Assembly (NCBI GenBank): GCA_021828575.1
Contig: JAJZEL010000021.1
Coordinates: forward strand, 1-15,306
Source: Pseudomonadota bacterium
Lineage (GTDB): Bacteria > Pseudomonadota > Gammaproteobacteria > Burkholderiales > Ferrovaceae
Direction: 5' to 3'
DNA length: 15,306 bases
Program-made: the position numbers and the translations under genes
The notes under the pieces: model-generated
Database searches by the model: none
What the model was told of the DNA's origin: nothing
What the model saw: the letters and a program-made list of their open reading frames with translations, nothing else
In this document: in pieces, positions 1-5,908 of the stretch
Numbering within the stretch: the stretch's first letter is position 1
Layout: each line of letters opens with the position of its first letter

Positions 1-263
1 CGCAGCTTGCCCAGGTCAACCTCTGGTGGAGCAAAGACAATGCCATGGCCAGACAGGGAAAGGGCTGTTTCGGCAGCATGGGTGGCATGAAGCAAGGCCT
101 TGGAAGGAATGCACCCCACATTCAGACATACACCCCCCAGAGTTTCTTCCTTGTCCACCAGAACGGTGTTCAATCCCAGGTCCGCCCCCCGGAAAGCAGC
201 GGAATATCCCCCAGGACCAGCGCCCAGCACCAGAAGATCACATTCAAGTACAGGAGCAGTCAT
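1..263 (-). CDS. lpdA: Dihydrolipoamide dehydrogenase (E3), N-terminal part, cut by window edge
   Basis: E3 is the FAD enzyme that reoxidises the dihydrolipoyl group of E2 and passes electrons to NAD+. Only the first 87 codons are inside the window. The reading begins MTAPVLECDLLVLGAGPGGY, so the FAD-binding GAGPGG loop is at residues 14-19. The redox-active disulfide motif CLNVGCIPSK is at residues 46-55 (Cys46 and Cys51). Both are hallmarks of class I pyridine nucleotide-disulfide oxidoreductases. The ATG lies 8 bases after the aceF stop codon, so it is very probably co-transcribed with aceF and supplies E3 to that complex. The ribosome-binding site is weak (GAGAT), which fits translation coupled to aceF. 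The family is certain from the two motifs. Pairing with the pyruvate complex rather than another 2-oxoacid complex is inferred from the neighbour. Confidence 0.95.
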   Translation of the reverse strand, partial: MTAPVLECDLLVLGAGPGGYSAAFRGADLGLNTVLVDKEETLGGVCLNVGCIPSKALLHATHAAETALSLSGHGIVFAPPEVDLGKL

Positions 264-271
264 ACAGGATC

Positions 272-1588
272 TCAGAGAGTGGCACGGCGCATGTCGCCAA
301 GCAGTTCGGACAAGTGGGCGTTGAAACGGGCCGCAGCCGCTCCATCAATGACCCGATGGTCATAGGAGAGTGACAGGGGCAGCATGAGACGCGGGTGAAA
401 ACCGCCCTCCTTCCATATGGGACGCAAGGTGGCACGGCAAACGCCGAGAATGGCCACCTCAGGTGCATTGATGATGGGGGTGAAATAGGTCCCACCAATA
501 CCGCCAAGGCTGGAAATGGAGAAGGTGCCTCCCTGCATCTCGGCAGGCCCCAGTTTCCCTTGTCTGGCTCTTGCAGCCAGGGCCACCACTTCTTCCGCAA
601 TTTGCAGCACACCCTTTTTTTCGGCATCGCGAATCACAGGAACCACCAACCCATGGGGCGTGTCGGCTGCAAAACCAATGTGGTAATACCGTTTGAGAAC
701 CAGCGTATCTCCATCCAGCGACGCATTGAATTCGGGAAACTTCCTCAGGACGCTGCAAACAGCCTTGATCAGGAAGGCCAGCAGGGTGACCTTGGTGCCA
801 CTGACGGCATTTTCTGCATTCAACTGAAGCCGGAAAGCGTCCAGATCGGTGATGTCGGCTTCGTCTGTGTTGGTCACATGGGGAATCATCACCCAGTTGC
901 GGTGCAAGTTGGCTCCGGACAATTTTCGGATGCGAGACAACGGTTGCACTTCAATGGGACCGAACCGGGAAAAATCCACCTGAGGCCATGGAAGAAGCCC
1001 CAGTCCAACACCCGCGCTCCCTGCCCCCGTCTGCAATGCGGATTTGACATAGTCCTGCACATCTTCACGCAAAACCCGTCCCTTGGAGCCGCTGCCCCGT
1101 ACCCGGGACAGGTCGACGCCCAGTTCACGGGCGAATTGCCTCACGGCAGGGCCGGCATGCGCCTTGATGAAAGCCTGATGGGCCACCTCCTCATCTCTGG
1201 CAGGAGAAGCAGGCACGGCAACGGCAGGAACGGACTGTAAGGCTGAAGGTGCAGACATGTGGACAGGTGCCGGAGAGGCGACGGGCTGTTCAGCCTGCCC
1301 GGTAACCGGCCCGGCTTCGGGGCTGGAATCCTTTTGTTGTGCAGTGTCCCTGACCGCCTCATCCATGAGCAGGACCGAAACGCCTTTGGAAACACGATCA
1401 CCCAGCTTGACCAGGATATCCTTCACGATGCCAGCCACGGGTGCCGGCACCTCCATGGTGGCCTTGTCCGACTCCAGGGTGATGAGCGGGTCATCCACGT
1501 GGATGGTCTGACCGGGCTGCACCAGAATTTCAATGACAGGAATGTCCTTGAAATCACCAATGTCAGGAACTTTTACTTCCAGGGCCAT
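272..1588 (-). CDS. aceF: Dihydrolipoamide acetyltransferase, E2 of pyruvate dehydrogenase
   Basis: E2 carries acetyl groups on a swinging lipoyl arm and transfers them to CoA, forming the cubic core of the complex. The 438 residues show one lipoyl domain (about 1-78, lipoylated Lys42 in ESDKATMEVPAP), an Ala/Pro-rich linker (about 85-135), a peripheral-subunit-binding domain (about 145-183, GPAVRQFARELGVDL) and the catalytic domain (about 205-438) with the active-site motif DHRVIDG (His411, Asp415). One lipoyl domain makes it shorter than E. coli AceF, which has three; many betaproteobacterial E2s are built this way. GGGGAAGA precedes the ATG by a few bases. lpdA follows after 8 bases. aceE is not upstream: the next gene is divergent. 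The pyruvate assignment rests on the AceF-like sequence; an acetoin or branched-chain E2 is less likely. Confidence 0.92.
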   Translation of the reverse strand: MALEVKVPDIGDFKDIPVIEILVQPGQTIHVDDPLITLESDKATMEVPAPVAGIVKDILVKLGDRVSKGVSVLLMDEAVRDTAQQKDSSPEAGPVTGQAEQPVASPAPVHMSAPSALQSVPAVAVPASPARDEEVAHQAFIKAHAGPAVRQFARELGVDLSRVRGSGSKGRVLREDVQDYVKSALQTGAGSAGVGLGLLPWPQVDFSRFGPIEVQPLSRIRKLSGANLHRNWVMIPHVTNTDEADITDLDAFRLQLNAENAVSGTKVTLLAFLIKAVCSVLRKFPEFNASLDGDTLVLKRYYHIGFAADTPHGLVVPVIRDAEKKGVLQIAEEVVALAARARQGKLGPAEMQGGTFSISSLGGIGGTYFTPIINAPEVAILGVCRATLRPIWKEGGFHPRLMLPLSLSYDHRVIDGAAAARFNAHLSELLGDMRRATL

Positions 1589-1628
1589 ACTCTAATCTTC
1601 CCCATTCACCTTCAGCGGTCAGGCCGGC

Positions 1629-1657
1629 ATTTTAGCATGCCGCATGGCTGCCGATTC
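1629..1657 (-). promoter_or_regulatory. Candidate aceF-lpdA promoter
   Basis: On the minus strand GCTAAAATG gives a good -10 hexamer, TAAAAT (plus positions 1629-1634), about 40 bases before the aceF start codon. The -35 position (about 1652-1657, GAATCG) is poor, so this promoter would need an activator or is weak. It shares its spacer region with the opposing tlpA promoter. Confidence 0.45.
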
Positions 1658-1665
1658 GCTACAAT
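1637..1665 (+). promoter_or_regulatory. Candidate promoter of the TlpA-like gene
   Basis: GCTACAATGG holds a -10 hexamer TACAAT at 1660-1665, a form common in betaproteobacteria, 33 bases before the start codon. No recognisable -35 hexamer lies at the expected distance (about 1637-1642). Its upstream half overlaps that of the divergent aceF promoter, around an imperfect inverted repeat (AGCATGC, then GCATGGCT, 1634-1649). Confidence 0.45.
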
Positions 1666-1698
1666 GGGACCCCGCCTCGTAACCATGACTTTACTGCC

Positions 1699-2262
1699 AT
1701 GAAAAACAACCTGTTCAAGTGGATTGTGGTGCTGGCTGTTGTCTTCCTGGTGGCAGAAGGCTTTTCCATTTACCGCAGCCTGAATTTCTGGAAAAACCAC
1801 TCACTCAATGGCGACAGCCCTTGGGGATCCACCATGGGACTGCTGGACCTTTCACTGCCCGACCTGCAGCAGCATGCCCAGAACCTGCACCAGTGGCAGG
1901 GTCGCGTCCTGGTGGTCAATTTCTGGGCGCCCTGGTGTGAACCCTGCAAAGCCGAATTGCCCCTGCTGAACAAGGCTCAGGCCGGCTGGTCGCCTGACCA
2001 GGTGCGCATTGTGGGCATTGGCATCGATGAACCACAAGCATTGCGTGAATACCTCAGACAGCAGCCTCTGGGATACCCGGTGCTGGTGGGAACATCGGAT
2101 ACCCTGCAGTTGACAAAGGCTTACGGCAATTCGCAAAAGGCACTGCCGTTCACCCTGGTGTTTGATGCCACCGGACACGTGGTGCTTGAAAAACTGGGCC
2201 GGTTGCACGGGAATGAATTGGATCAGGCCATTCTCACAGCCACCCATGCTCGGCAAAGCTGA
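1699..2262 (+). CDS. Membrane-anchored TlpA/ResA-family thiol-disulfide oxidoreductase
   Basis: A periplasmic thioredoxin-fold protein of 187 residues that probably reduces disulfides in a partner such as apocytochrome c or an oxidase assembly factor. Residues about 6-24 form a hydrophobic N-terminal anchor (WIVVLAVVFLVA) with no obvious cleavage site. The redox motif is WAPWCEPCK (Cys80 and Cys83). The cis-proline expected opposite it is Pro150 in KALPFTLVFD. This is the AhpC/TSA-Redoxin TlpA layout. The ATG is the only plausible start in frame but has no Shine-Dalgarno sequence. A six-codon mini-ORF beginning at 1685 ends on the ATGA that contains this start. The gene is divergent from aceF, and its last 29 bases overlap the convergent radC-like gene. 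The substrate cannot be told from sequence, and no cytochrome c maturation genes are nearby. Confidence 0.88.
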   Translation: MKNNLFKWIVVLAVVFLVAEGFSIYRSLNFWKNHSLNGDSPWGSTMGLLDLSLPDLQQHAQNLHQWQGRVLVVNFWAPWCEPCKAELPLLNKAQAGWSPDQVRIVGIGIDEPQALREYLRQQPLGYPVLVGTSDTLQLTKAYGNSQKALPFTLVFDATGHVVLEKLGRLHGNELDQAILTATHARQS

Positions 2263-2851
2263 GACTCTGGCGCCCTGCCACGATGAAGTGGTCCAACACC
2301 TGAATGTCCACAAGGGCCAGCGCTTGTCTAAGGGTGTCTGTCAGATGCCTGTCGGCCTGGCTGGGCTGGGAAATGCCTGACGGGTGGTTATGGGCCAGAA
2401 CCACCGCCGCCGCATTGTGCCTCAATGCCGCTTTCAGGATTTCCCTCGGATAAACTGCCGCCTGCGTCAATGTTCCCCGAAACAGTTCCTCGCAAATGAT
2501 CAGCCGGTTCTGTGCGTCCAGAAACATGACCCGGAATGACTCATGTTCCTGATCCGCGAACAATACGTTGAGGTATTCCCTCACACGGGAAGGCTCCGAC
2601 AGGCACAGCCGACTTCGCAGTTCTTCATCCAGCCAACGCTGCACCAGCTCACGGGCCAGGGCGCACTTGATGGCCAGCGGCCCACAGGATGAAAACACTT
2701 CCTTGAGAGAAGGATTGCGCCCAGGAAGAGTCCCTGCCACACGCCCGAAAAGCTGCCTGAGGAGTTCACGGTTTGTCAGTGGAACGGCTTTCATGGACAG
2801 GCACCCGTCTGGAAACAGCGCACCATTTTCCTGATGGCTGAAGTGCCCCAC
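2234..2851 (-). CDS. radC: RadC-like JAMM-domain protein with a degenerate N-terminus
   Basis: A member of the RadC/YeeS family (205 residues from a GTG start), named for DNA repair although a direct repair role has been disputed. The C-terminal MPN/JAMM domain (about 85-205) is intact: EELFRGTLTQAAVYPREI, then the metal-binding signature HNHPSG...PSQAD (His154, His156, Ser164, Asp167; HxHx7SxxD), then LVDIQVLDHFIV. The N-terminal part (20-80) is shorter and more divergent than usual: the PREKLL and LRTG segments of typical RadC are absent and the helix-hairpin-helix is hard to recognise. The start is uncertain. The GTG has GGAG directly touching it, while ATG at 2794 would also keep all conserved residues. 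The gene lies 13 bases after the methyltransferase stop and overlaps the convergent tlpA-like gene by 29 bases. Confidence 0.85.
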   Translation of the reverse strand: MGHFSHQENGALFPDGCLSMKAVPLTNRELLRQLFGRVAGTLPGRNPSLKEVFSSCGPLAIKCALARELVQRWLDEELRSRLCLSEPSRVREYLNVLFADQEHESFRVMFLDAQNRLIICEELFRGTLTQAAVYPREILKAALRHNAAAVVLAHNHPSGISQPSQADRHLTDTLRQALALVDIQVLDHFIVAGRQSLSFAEHGWL

Positions 2852-2864
2852 TCCAGGAAAAGCA

Positions 2865-3458
2865 TCAATCAGTCAGATTGAACAGCGCTCTTGTCAACGG
2901 GCTGGGAACACCCTTGATGGCATAAGACTCCACCTGCAGTGGCCCCGGACGCCAGAAGGCCCGGCTGAACCCTGCCTGTTGCACAACAGCCATCAGTGAC
3001 TTGGGAGTGAAGCCGGTCTTATGTGCAAAAAAATCCTGGCCACTGCGCTCGATTTCCACCCCGTACCCGTACAGGACATCCAGAACCGTGATGGGGCCAA
3101 TGGCAGACTGATAAAGCACATCTTCCACATCCAGCGCACGTTCCAGGGTGGTTTTCATGACCTGCTGCAAATCCGGAACAATAATTTCGGCAAAGCCCCC
3201 CTCCTTGAGCACATGCATGAAACCCGCCAGCACCCGTGGCACATCATGCCGGTAGTAGTGTTCCAGGTTGTGTGAACAGTAAATGGCATCAAACTGGCCA
3301 GGAGCCAGGCTCGTCAGGTTACGGGCATCGCACAGCACATCCGGGTTGCCCCGGGGATCAATGTCCAGAAGCAGGTGTTCGAAACCTGCAAAATGAGGTG
3401 GCAGGGGAATGGCCTTGCTGTTCCCCCCCACATTCAGAACTGTTTTCCTGTCCAACAT
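2865..3458 (-). CDS. SAM-dependent class I methyltransferase, substrate unknown
   Basis: A compact 197-residue methyltransferase with a Rossmann fold. Motif I is the unusual form VLNVGGNSKAIPLPPHF (from residue 7). The acidic loop that should hold the SAM ribose is LLLDIDPRG, and the following YCSHNLEHYYRHDVPRVL and LKEGGFAEIIVPDL segments match the post-motif regions of the Methyltransf_11 type. Related proteins often sit near polysaccharide or lipid-modification genes, but nothing here identifies a substrate. I chose ATG at 3458 because GGAGG lies 4 bases upstream. A longer reading from ATG 3497 has no ribosome-binding site and adds 13 unconserved residues. The gene is 88 bases downstream of the DUF4382 lipoprotein and 13 bases upstream of the radC-like gene, so the three could form one transcription unit. 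An inverted repeat covers its translation start region. Confidence 0.85.
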   Translation of the reverse strand: MLDRKTVLNVGGNSKAIPLPPHFAGFEHLLLDIDPRGNPDVLCDARNLTSLAPGQFDAIYCSHNLEHYYRHDVPRVLAGFMHVLKEGGFAEIIVPDLQQVMKTTLERALDVEDVLYQSAIGPITVLDVLYGYGVEIERSGQDFFAHKTGFTPKSLMAVVQQAGFSRAFWRPGPLQVESYAIKGVPSPLTRALFNLTD

Positions 3459-3464
3459 GCCCCC

Positions 3465-3504
3465 TCCATGAATGCCACGGTCAAAATGGCCGGGCATTCA
3501 TGGA
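3465..3504 (-). repeat. Perfect 12-bp inverted repeat over the methyltransferase ribosome-binding site
   Basis: TCCATGAATGCC at 3465-3476 is the exact reverse complement of GGCATTCATGGA at 3493-3504, with 16 bases between. In mRNA read from the minus strand, the 3' arm ends inside the GGAGG (3467-3463) that serves the ATG at 3458. The hairpin could therefore hide part of the Shine-Dalgarno sequence. There is no T-run, so it is not an intrinsic terminator. It could be a translational control element, a protein operator or a spacer hairpin. Confidence 0.6.
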
Positions 3505-3546
3505 CGCAGGCATGCCCGATACTCAGTTGTCCTCGCTCTCGGAAGT

Positions 3547-4791
3547 CTAGGGCCCCGTCGTCATCGTGATGTTAGCACCTGTTGTCTGCGACGAGGTTGG
3601 AGTTATGCTTCCTGATGACCCGTTCTCGGCGTAAGCCCAGAGGGTCACGGGAAGCGATGAAGCGGTGGTGAAAGCCAATGGCAGCGTGGTGCTGTAGGCC
3701 GCCACCTGGAGGCTTTCCGGATCTGCTCCCGGCAGGACCATGTCATAGGTTTCCTGATTGTTGCTTGATCCTTGCTGGGCATTGCCTTCCATCAGCGTCA
3801 CCAGTCCTGCATTGCTGCCTGACAGGGACACCTGGGCCACCACGACCACGGCTGAATTCGAATCATCGTTGGTCAGTGTGATATTTCCGCCATACGTGGT
3901 ATCCGTCGAGGCTGTGGCCACCGTGATGCTTCCCAATGAAGTGGTCGTTCCCGCCTGCACCGGCACACCCGTCACCACCGAGGACTGGATGTTGGGCGTA
4001 GGGGTCGTGGTACCCGTCGGAGAAGAAATGACCACCTCGTAGGAGGTACCCACTGGCAGGAACGGCAGGCTGAACGAACCATCGGCAGCCGTCACTGTTG
4101 AACGAATGACCTGCCCTGTAGTTGGATTTTCAACCATGACCACTGCGCCCGGCGTTGGGGCCGAGGGTGCCGTCTGCACCACACCACTGACCCCTCCTGT
4201 GGCGTCATCATCAAAGAGGTTCAGCACCGGCTTGAGAATGTACTGGCCACTGTTCCCGGCCATCACCACAGACCGGCATGCGTTGAAATCCACTGTCAGG
4301 TTGACCTGGCCATTGGCTGCCAGGTTGAATTCGCCATTGATCTTGAAGCCGGACTGAACTCCCGACGGGATGGTCAGGGGATAGGATGTCCCCGAGGCGA
4401 CCACATAATTGGCATAAGGTGTTGAAGTGCCCGTGGGCGCCAGCAGGAGGTTGACGCGCTGGTAGGTGCCTGCGGGTGCGCTGATCTGGCCGAGCGAGAG
4501 CGTGTTGGCATTGGTCAGGGTCACCAGGTCTACTAGCTGGGGTGCTGGAAGGGTCATGGTGTACGTGCCTTGCTCACCCACCAGCTGAACGCCTGCAATG
4601 GTCACATAAACATCCGATACTGTAGAACAGGCCGGTGCATCGATCAGTGAAAAGCTGGCCAGCCCCGAAGAAGACAGCGCAGCGCCAGCCCCACCTCCTC
4701 CACAGGAGGACAGGGTCACTGCTGATGCCAGAGCACCACAGAAGGCTATTTTTGCAAACAGATGCCTGGTAAAGGCTCGTTGGATAGTCAT
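3547..4791 (-). CDS. DUF4382 lipoprotein with a carboxypeptidase-regulatory-like domain
   Basis: A predicted exported lipoprotein of 414 residues with no known biochemical role. The signal peptide has basic residues at the start, a hydrophobic core (about 12-27) and a lipobox LSSC with the lipidated Cys30, followed by a Gly-rich spacer (GGGGAGAA). Residues about 43-195 match the DUF4382 pattern: FSLIDAPACSTVSDVYVTI, then GTYQRVNLLL, then an extended beta-rich stretch ending at the acidic LFDDDATGG. Residues about 196-275 look like a carboxypeptidase-regulatory or Cna-B-like beta-sandwich (GAVVMVENPTTGQVIRST, then ADGSFSLPFLPVGTSYEV). The rest is Ser/Thr-rich and low in complexity. A surface-exposed adhesive or structural role is plausible but only inferred. 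Start choice is firm: GAGGAGG lies 5 bases before the ATG, and a sigma70-like promoter lies upstream. Confidence 0.85.
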   Translation of the reverse strand: MTIQRAFTRHLFAKIAFCGALASAVTLSSCGGGGAGAALSSSGLASFSLIDAPACSTVSDVYVTIAGVQLVGEQGTYTMTLPAPQLVDLVTLTNANTLSLGQISAPAGTYQRVNLLLAPTGTSTPYANYVVASGTSYPLTIPSGVQSGFKINGEFNLAANGQVNLTVDFNACRSVVMAGNSGQYILKPVLNLFDDDATGGVSGVVQTAPSAPTPGAVVMVENPTTGQVIRSTVTAADGSFSLPFLPVGTSYEVVISSPTGTTTPTPNIQSSVVTGVPVQAGTTTSLGSITVATASTDTTYGGNITLTNDDSNSAVVVVAQVSLSGSNAGLVTLMEGNAQQGSSNNQETYDMVLPGADPESLQVAAYSTTLPLAFTTASSLPVTLWAYAENGSSGSITPTSSQTTGANITMTTGP

Positions 4792-4806
4792 GACACCTCC
4801 TCATCG

Positions 4807-4833
4807 ATAAAATGGGAATTTTTCACATTTTAT
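4807..4833 (-). repeat. AT-rich inverted repeat at the lipoprotein transcript start
   Basis: ATAAAATG (4807-4814) and CATTTTAT (4826-4833) are exact reverse complements around an 11-base spacer. The repeat lies between the -10 hexamer and the ribosome-binding site GAGGAGG, and spans the predicted transcript start. This is a normal place for a repressor operator. It is AT-rich, so chance is a real alternative. Confidence 0.4.
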
Positions 4834-4834
4834 G

Positions 4835-4862
4835 AGTGTACCATCGTCCTGCAAAAAAACAA
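4835..4862 (-). promoter_or_regulatory. Sigma70-like promoter of the DUF4382 lipoprotein gene
   Basis: Read on the minus strand, TTGTTT (plus 4857-4862) and TACACT (plus 4835-4840) are separated by 16 bases and lie about 45 bases before the ATG. This is one of the best promoter matches in the window. The predicted transcript start is near 4828, inside the neighbouring inverted repeat. Confidence 0.6.
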
Positions 4863-5130
4863 CATCCCGCCTGCACGTCTGCTGTCCTTTTTAAATCAAT
4901 GAGGAGAGAAGTCTTGGTATGACGTGTCCGTAGTCCAAGGAGACGTCAAAGCAGACGATGGATGAAAATGGAGGAGATACCGCGATTTGACTGGACTTCA
5001 GGCCACGGATGAAGGAGGTCGACTCTGATCCGTGGGGTACTTCGACCTGGATTCCTGTCGGGTGGAACCCGCAGAAAATCCATTCGTGAGTAAAGTGTTA
5101 ACCATGCCTCCGGAACGGACCCAGAAAAAC
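4863..5130. other. Gene-poor intergenic stretch with a short inverted repeat
   Basis: Between the tRNA and the lipoprotein promoter I find no convincing gene in any frame. The only structure is CCACGGAT (5003-5010) paired with ATCCGTGG (5028-5035) across 17 bases, and a small CGGGT/ACCCG hairpin near 5060. Neither is followed by a T-run on the minus strand, so neither is a clear terminator for the upstream operon. Just after the tRNA's CCA end the minus strand reads GTTTTTC, a short T-run that could help end transcription. Confidence 0.4.
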
Positions 5131-5207
<77 letters not shown>

Positions 5208-5229
5208 AGCCAGTTATTATGCCACAAAT

Positions 5230-5610
5230 TCATGACGAGAGCAGGTCGAGAATCGCTATCAACTCTTTTTTGAGCACCCTGTCGCCCGTTGGTTTTTCAG
5301 GTTCAATTCTTTTGAGAAGTCGGAAAGCCGCTTTTTCTTCCGGCGAGGACAGCAGGGTCCTGGCGCCGTGAATGGTGAAGCCCCGATCATAAAGCAGAGT
5401 TCGAATGTGACGAATCAGCTGGACTTCGTGAGGCTGGTAGTAACGACGATTACCGCGTCGTTTGACCGGTTTGAGCTGGGTGAATTCCTGCTCCCAGTAT
5501 CGCAGGACGTGAGGTTTGACATCACAGAGCTCGCCCACTTCCCCGATGGTGAAATACCGCTTGGGGGGAATGGGTGGAAATTCGACTTCACGACTCAAGG
5601 AGTTCGCCAC
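5230..5610 (-). CDS. MerR-family transcriptional regulator of the pheT-ihfA operon
   Basis: A small regulator of 126 residues. The N-terminal winged helix-turn-helix is at about 18-88: YFTIGEVGELCDVKPHVLRYWEQEF, the RRGNRRYY wing and the second HTH-like half. A short helical tail (about 90-126) follows. It has a single cysteine (Cys29), within the HTH, so it lacks the paired metal-binding cysteines of mercury or copper sensors; its signal is unknown. It starts with GTG, and its first 23 bases overlap the end of ihfA, so translation is probably coupled. This little MerR is found after ihfA in many beta- and gammaproteobacteria, and its position is more informative than any known function. Family certain, role unknown. 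Confidence 0.9.
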   Translation of the reverse strand: MANSLSREVEFPPIPPKRYFTIGEVGELCDVKPHVLRYWEQEFTQLKPVKRRGNRRYYQPHEVQLIRHIRTLLYDRGFTIHGARTLLSSPEEKAAFRLLKRIEPEKPTGDRVLKKELIAILDLLSS

Positions 5611-5896
5611 TGTGCTGTTCCACTTGTGCCTTCAATTTCTGGCTGGCATGGAACGTCACCACACGACGCGCTGAAATGGGAATCTCCTCGCCCGTCTTCG
5701 GGTTGCGGCCTGGGCGCTGGGATTTTGTCCGAAGCTGGAAATTGCCAAAACCTGACAACTTGACACTGTCACCACTGGCCAACGCCGAACGGATTTCCTC
5801 GAAAAAGTCATCCACGAGTTCCTTGGCTTCCCTCTTGTTGAGCCCTACCTTTTCAAACAACAGATCTGCCAGTTCAGCTTTGGTCAAAGTCGTCAT
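5588..5896 (-). CDS. ihfA: Integration host factor subunit alpha
   Basis: IHF-alpha pairs with IHF-beta to bind and sharply bend DNA at specific sites, aiding transcription, replication and recombination. The 102 residues are full length and begin MTTLTKAELADLLFEKVGL. The beta-arm carries GRNPKTGEEIPI, with the proline that intercalates into DNA, followed by ARRVVTFHASQKLK. These are diagnostic for IHF-alpha rather than HU. GGGAGAG lies a few bases before the ATG. The gene starts 12 bases after the pheT stop, as in E. coli where ihfA (himA) follows pheT, and its 3' end overlaps the merR-like gene. Confidence 0.97.
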   Translation of the reverse strand: MTTLTKAELADLLFEKVGLNKREAKELVDDFFEEIRSALASGDSVKLSGFGNFQLRTKSQRPGRNPKTGEEIPISARRVVTFHASQKLKAQVEQHSGELLES

Positions 5897-5908
5897 GCAA
5901 CACTCTCC

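Noticed and set aside
395..1240. Long plus-strand ORF (281 residues)
   Set aside because: It is antisense to aceF, which has clear lipoyl and acyltransferase motifs; the antisense product has none.
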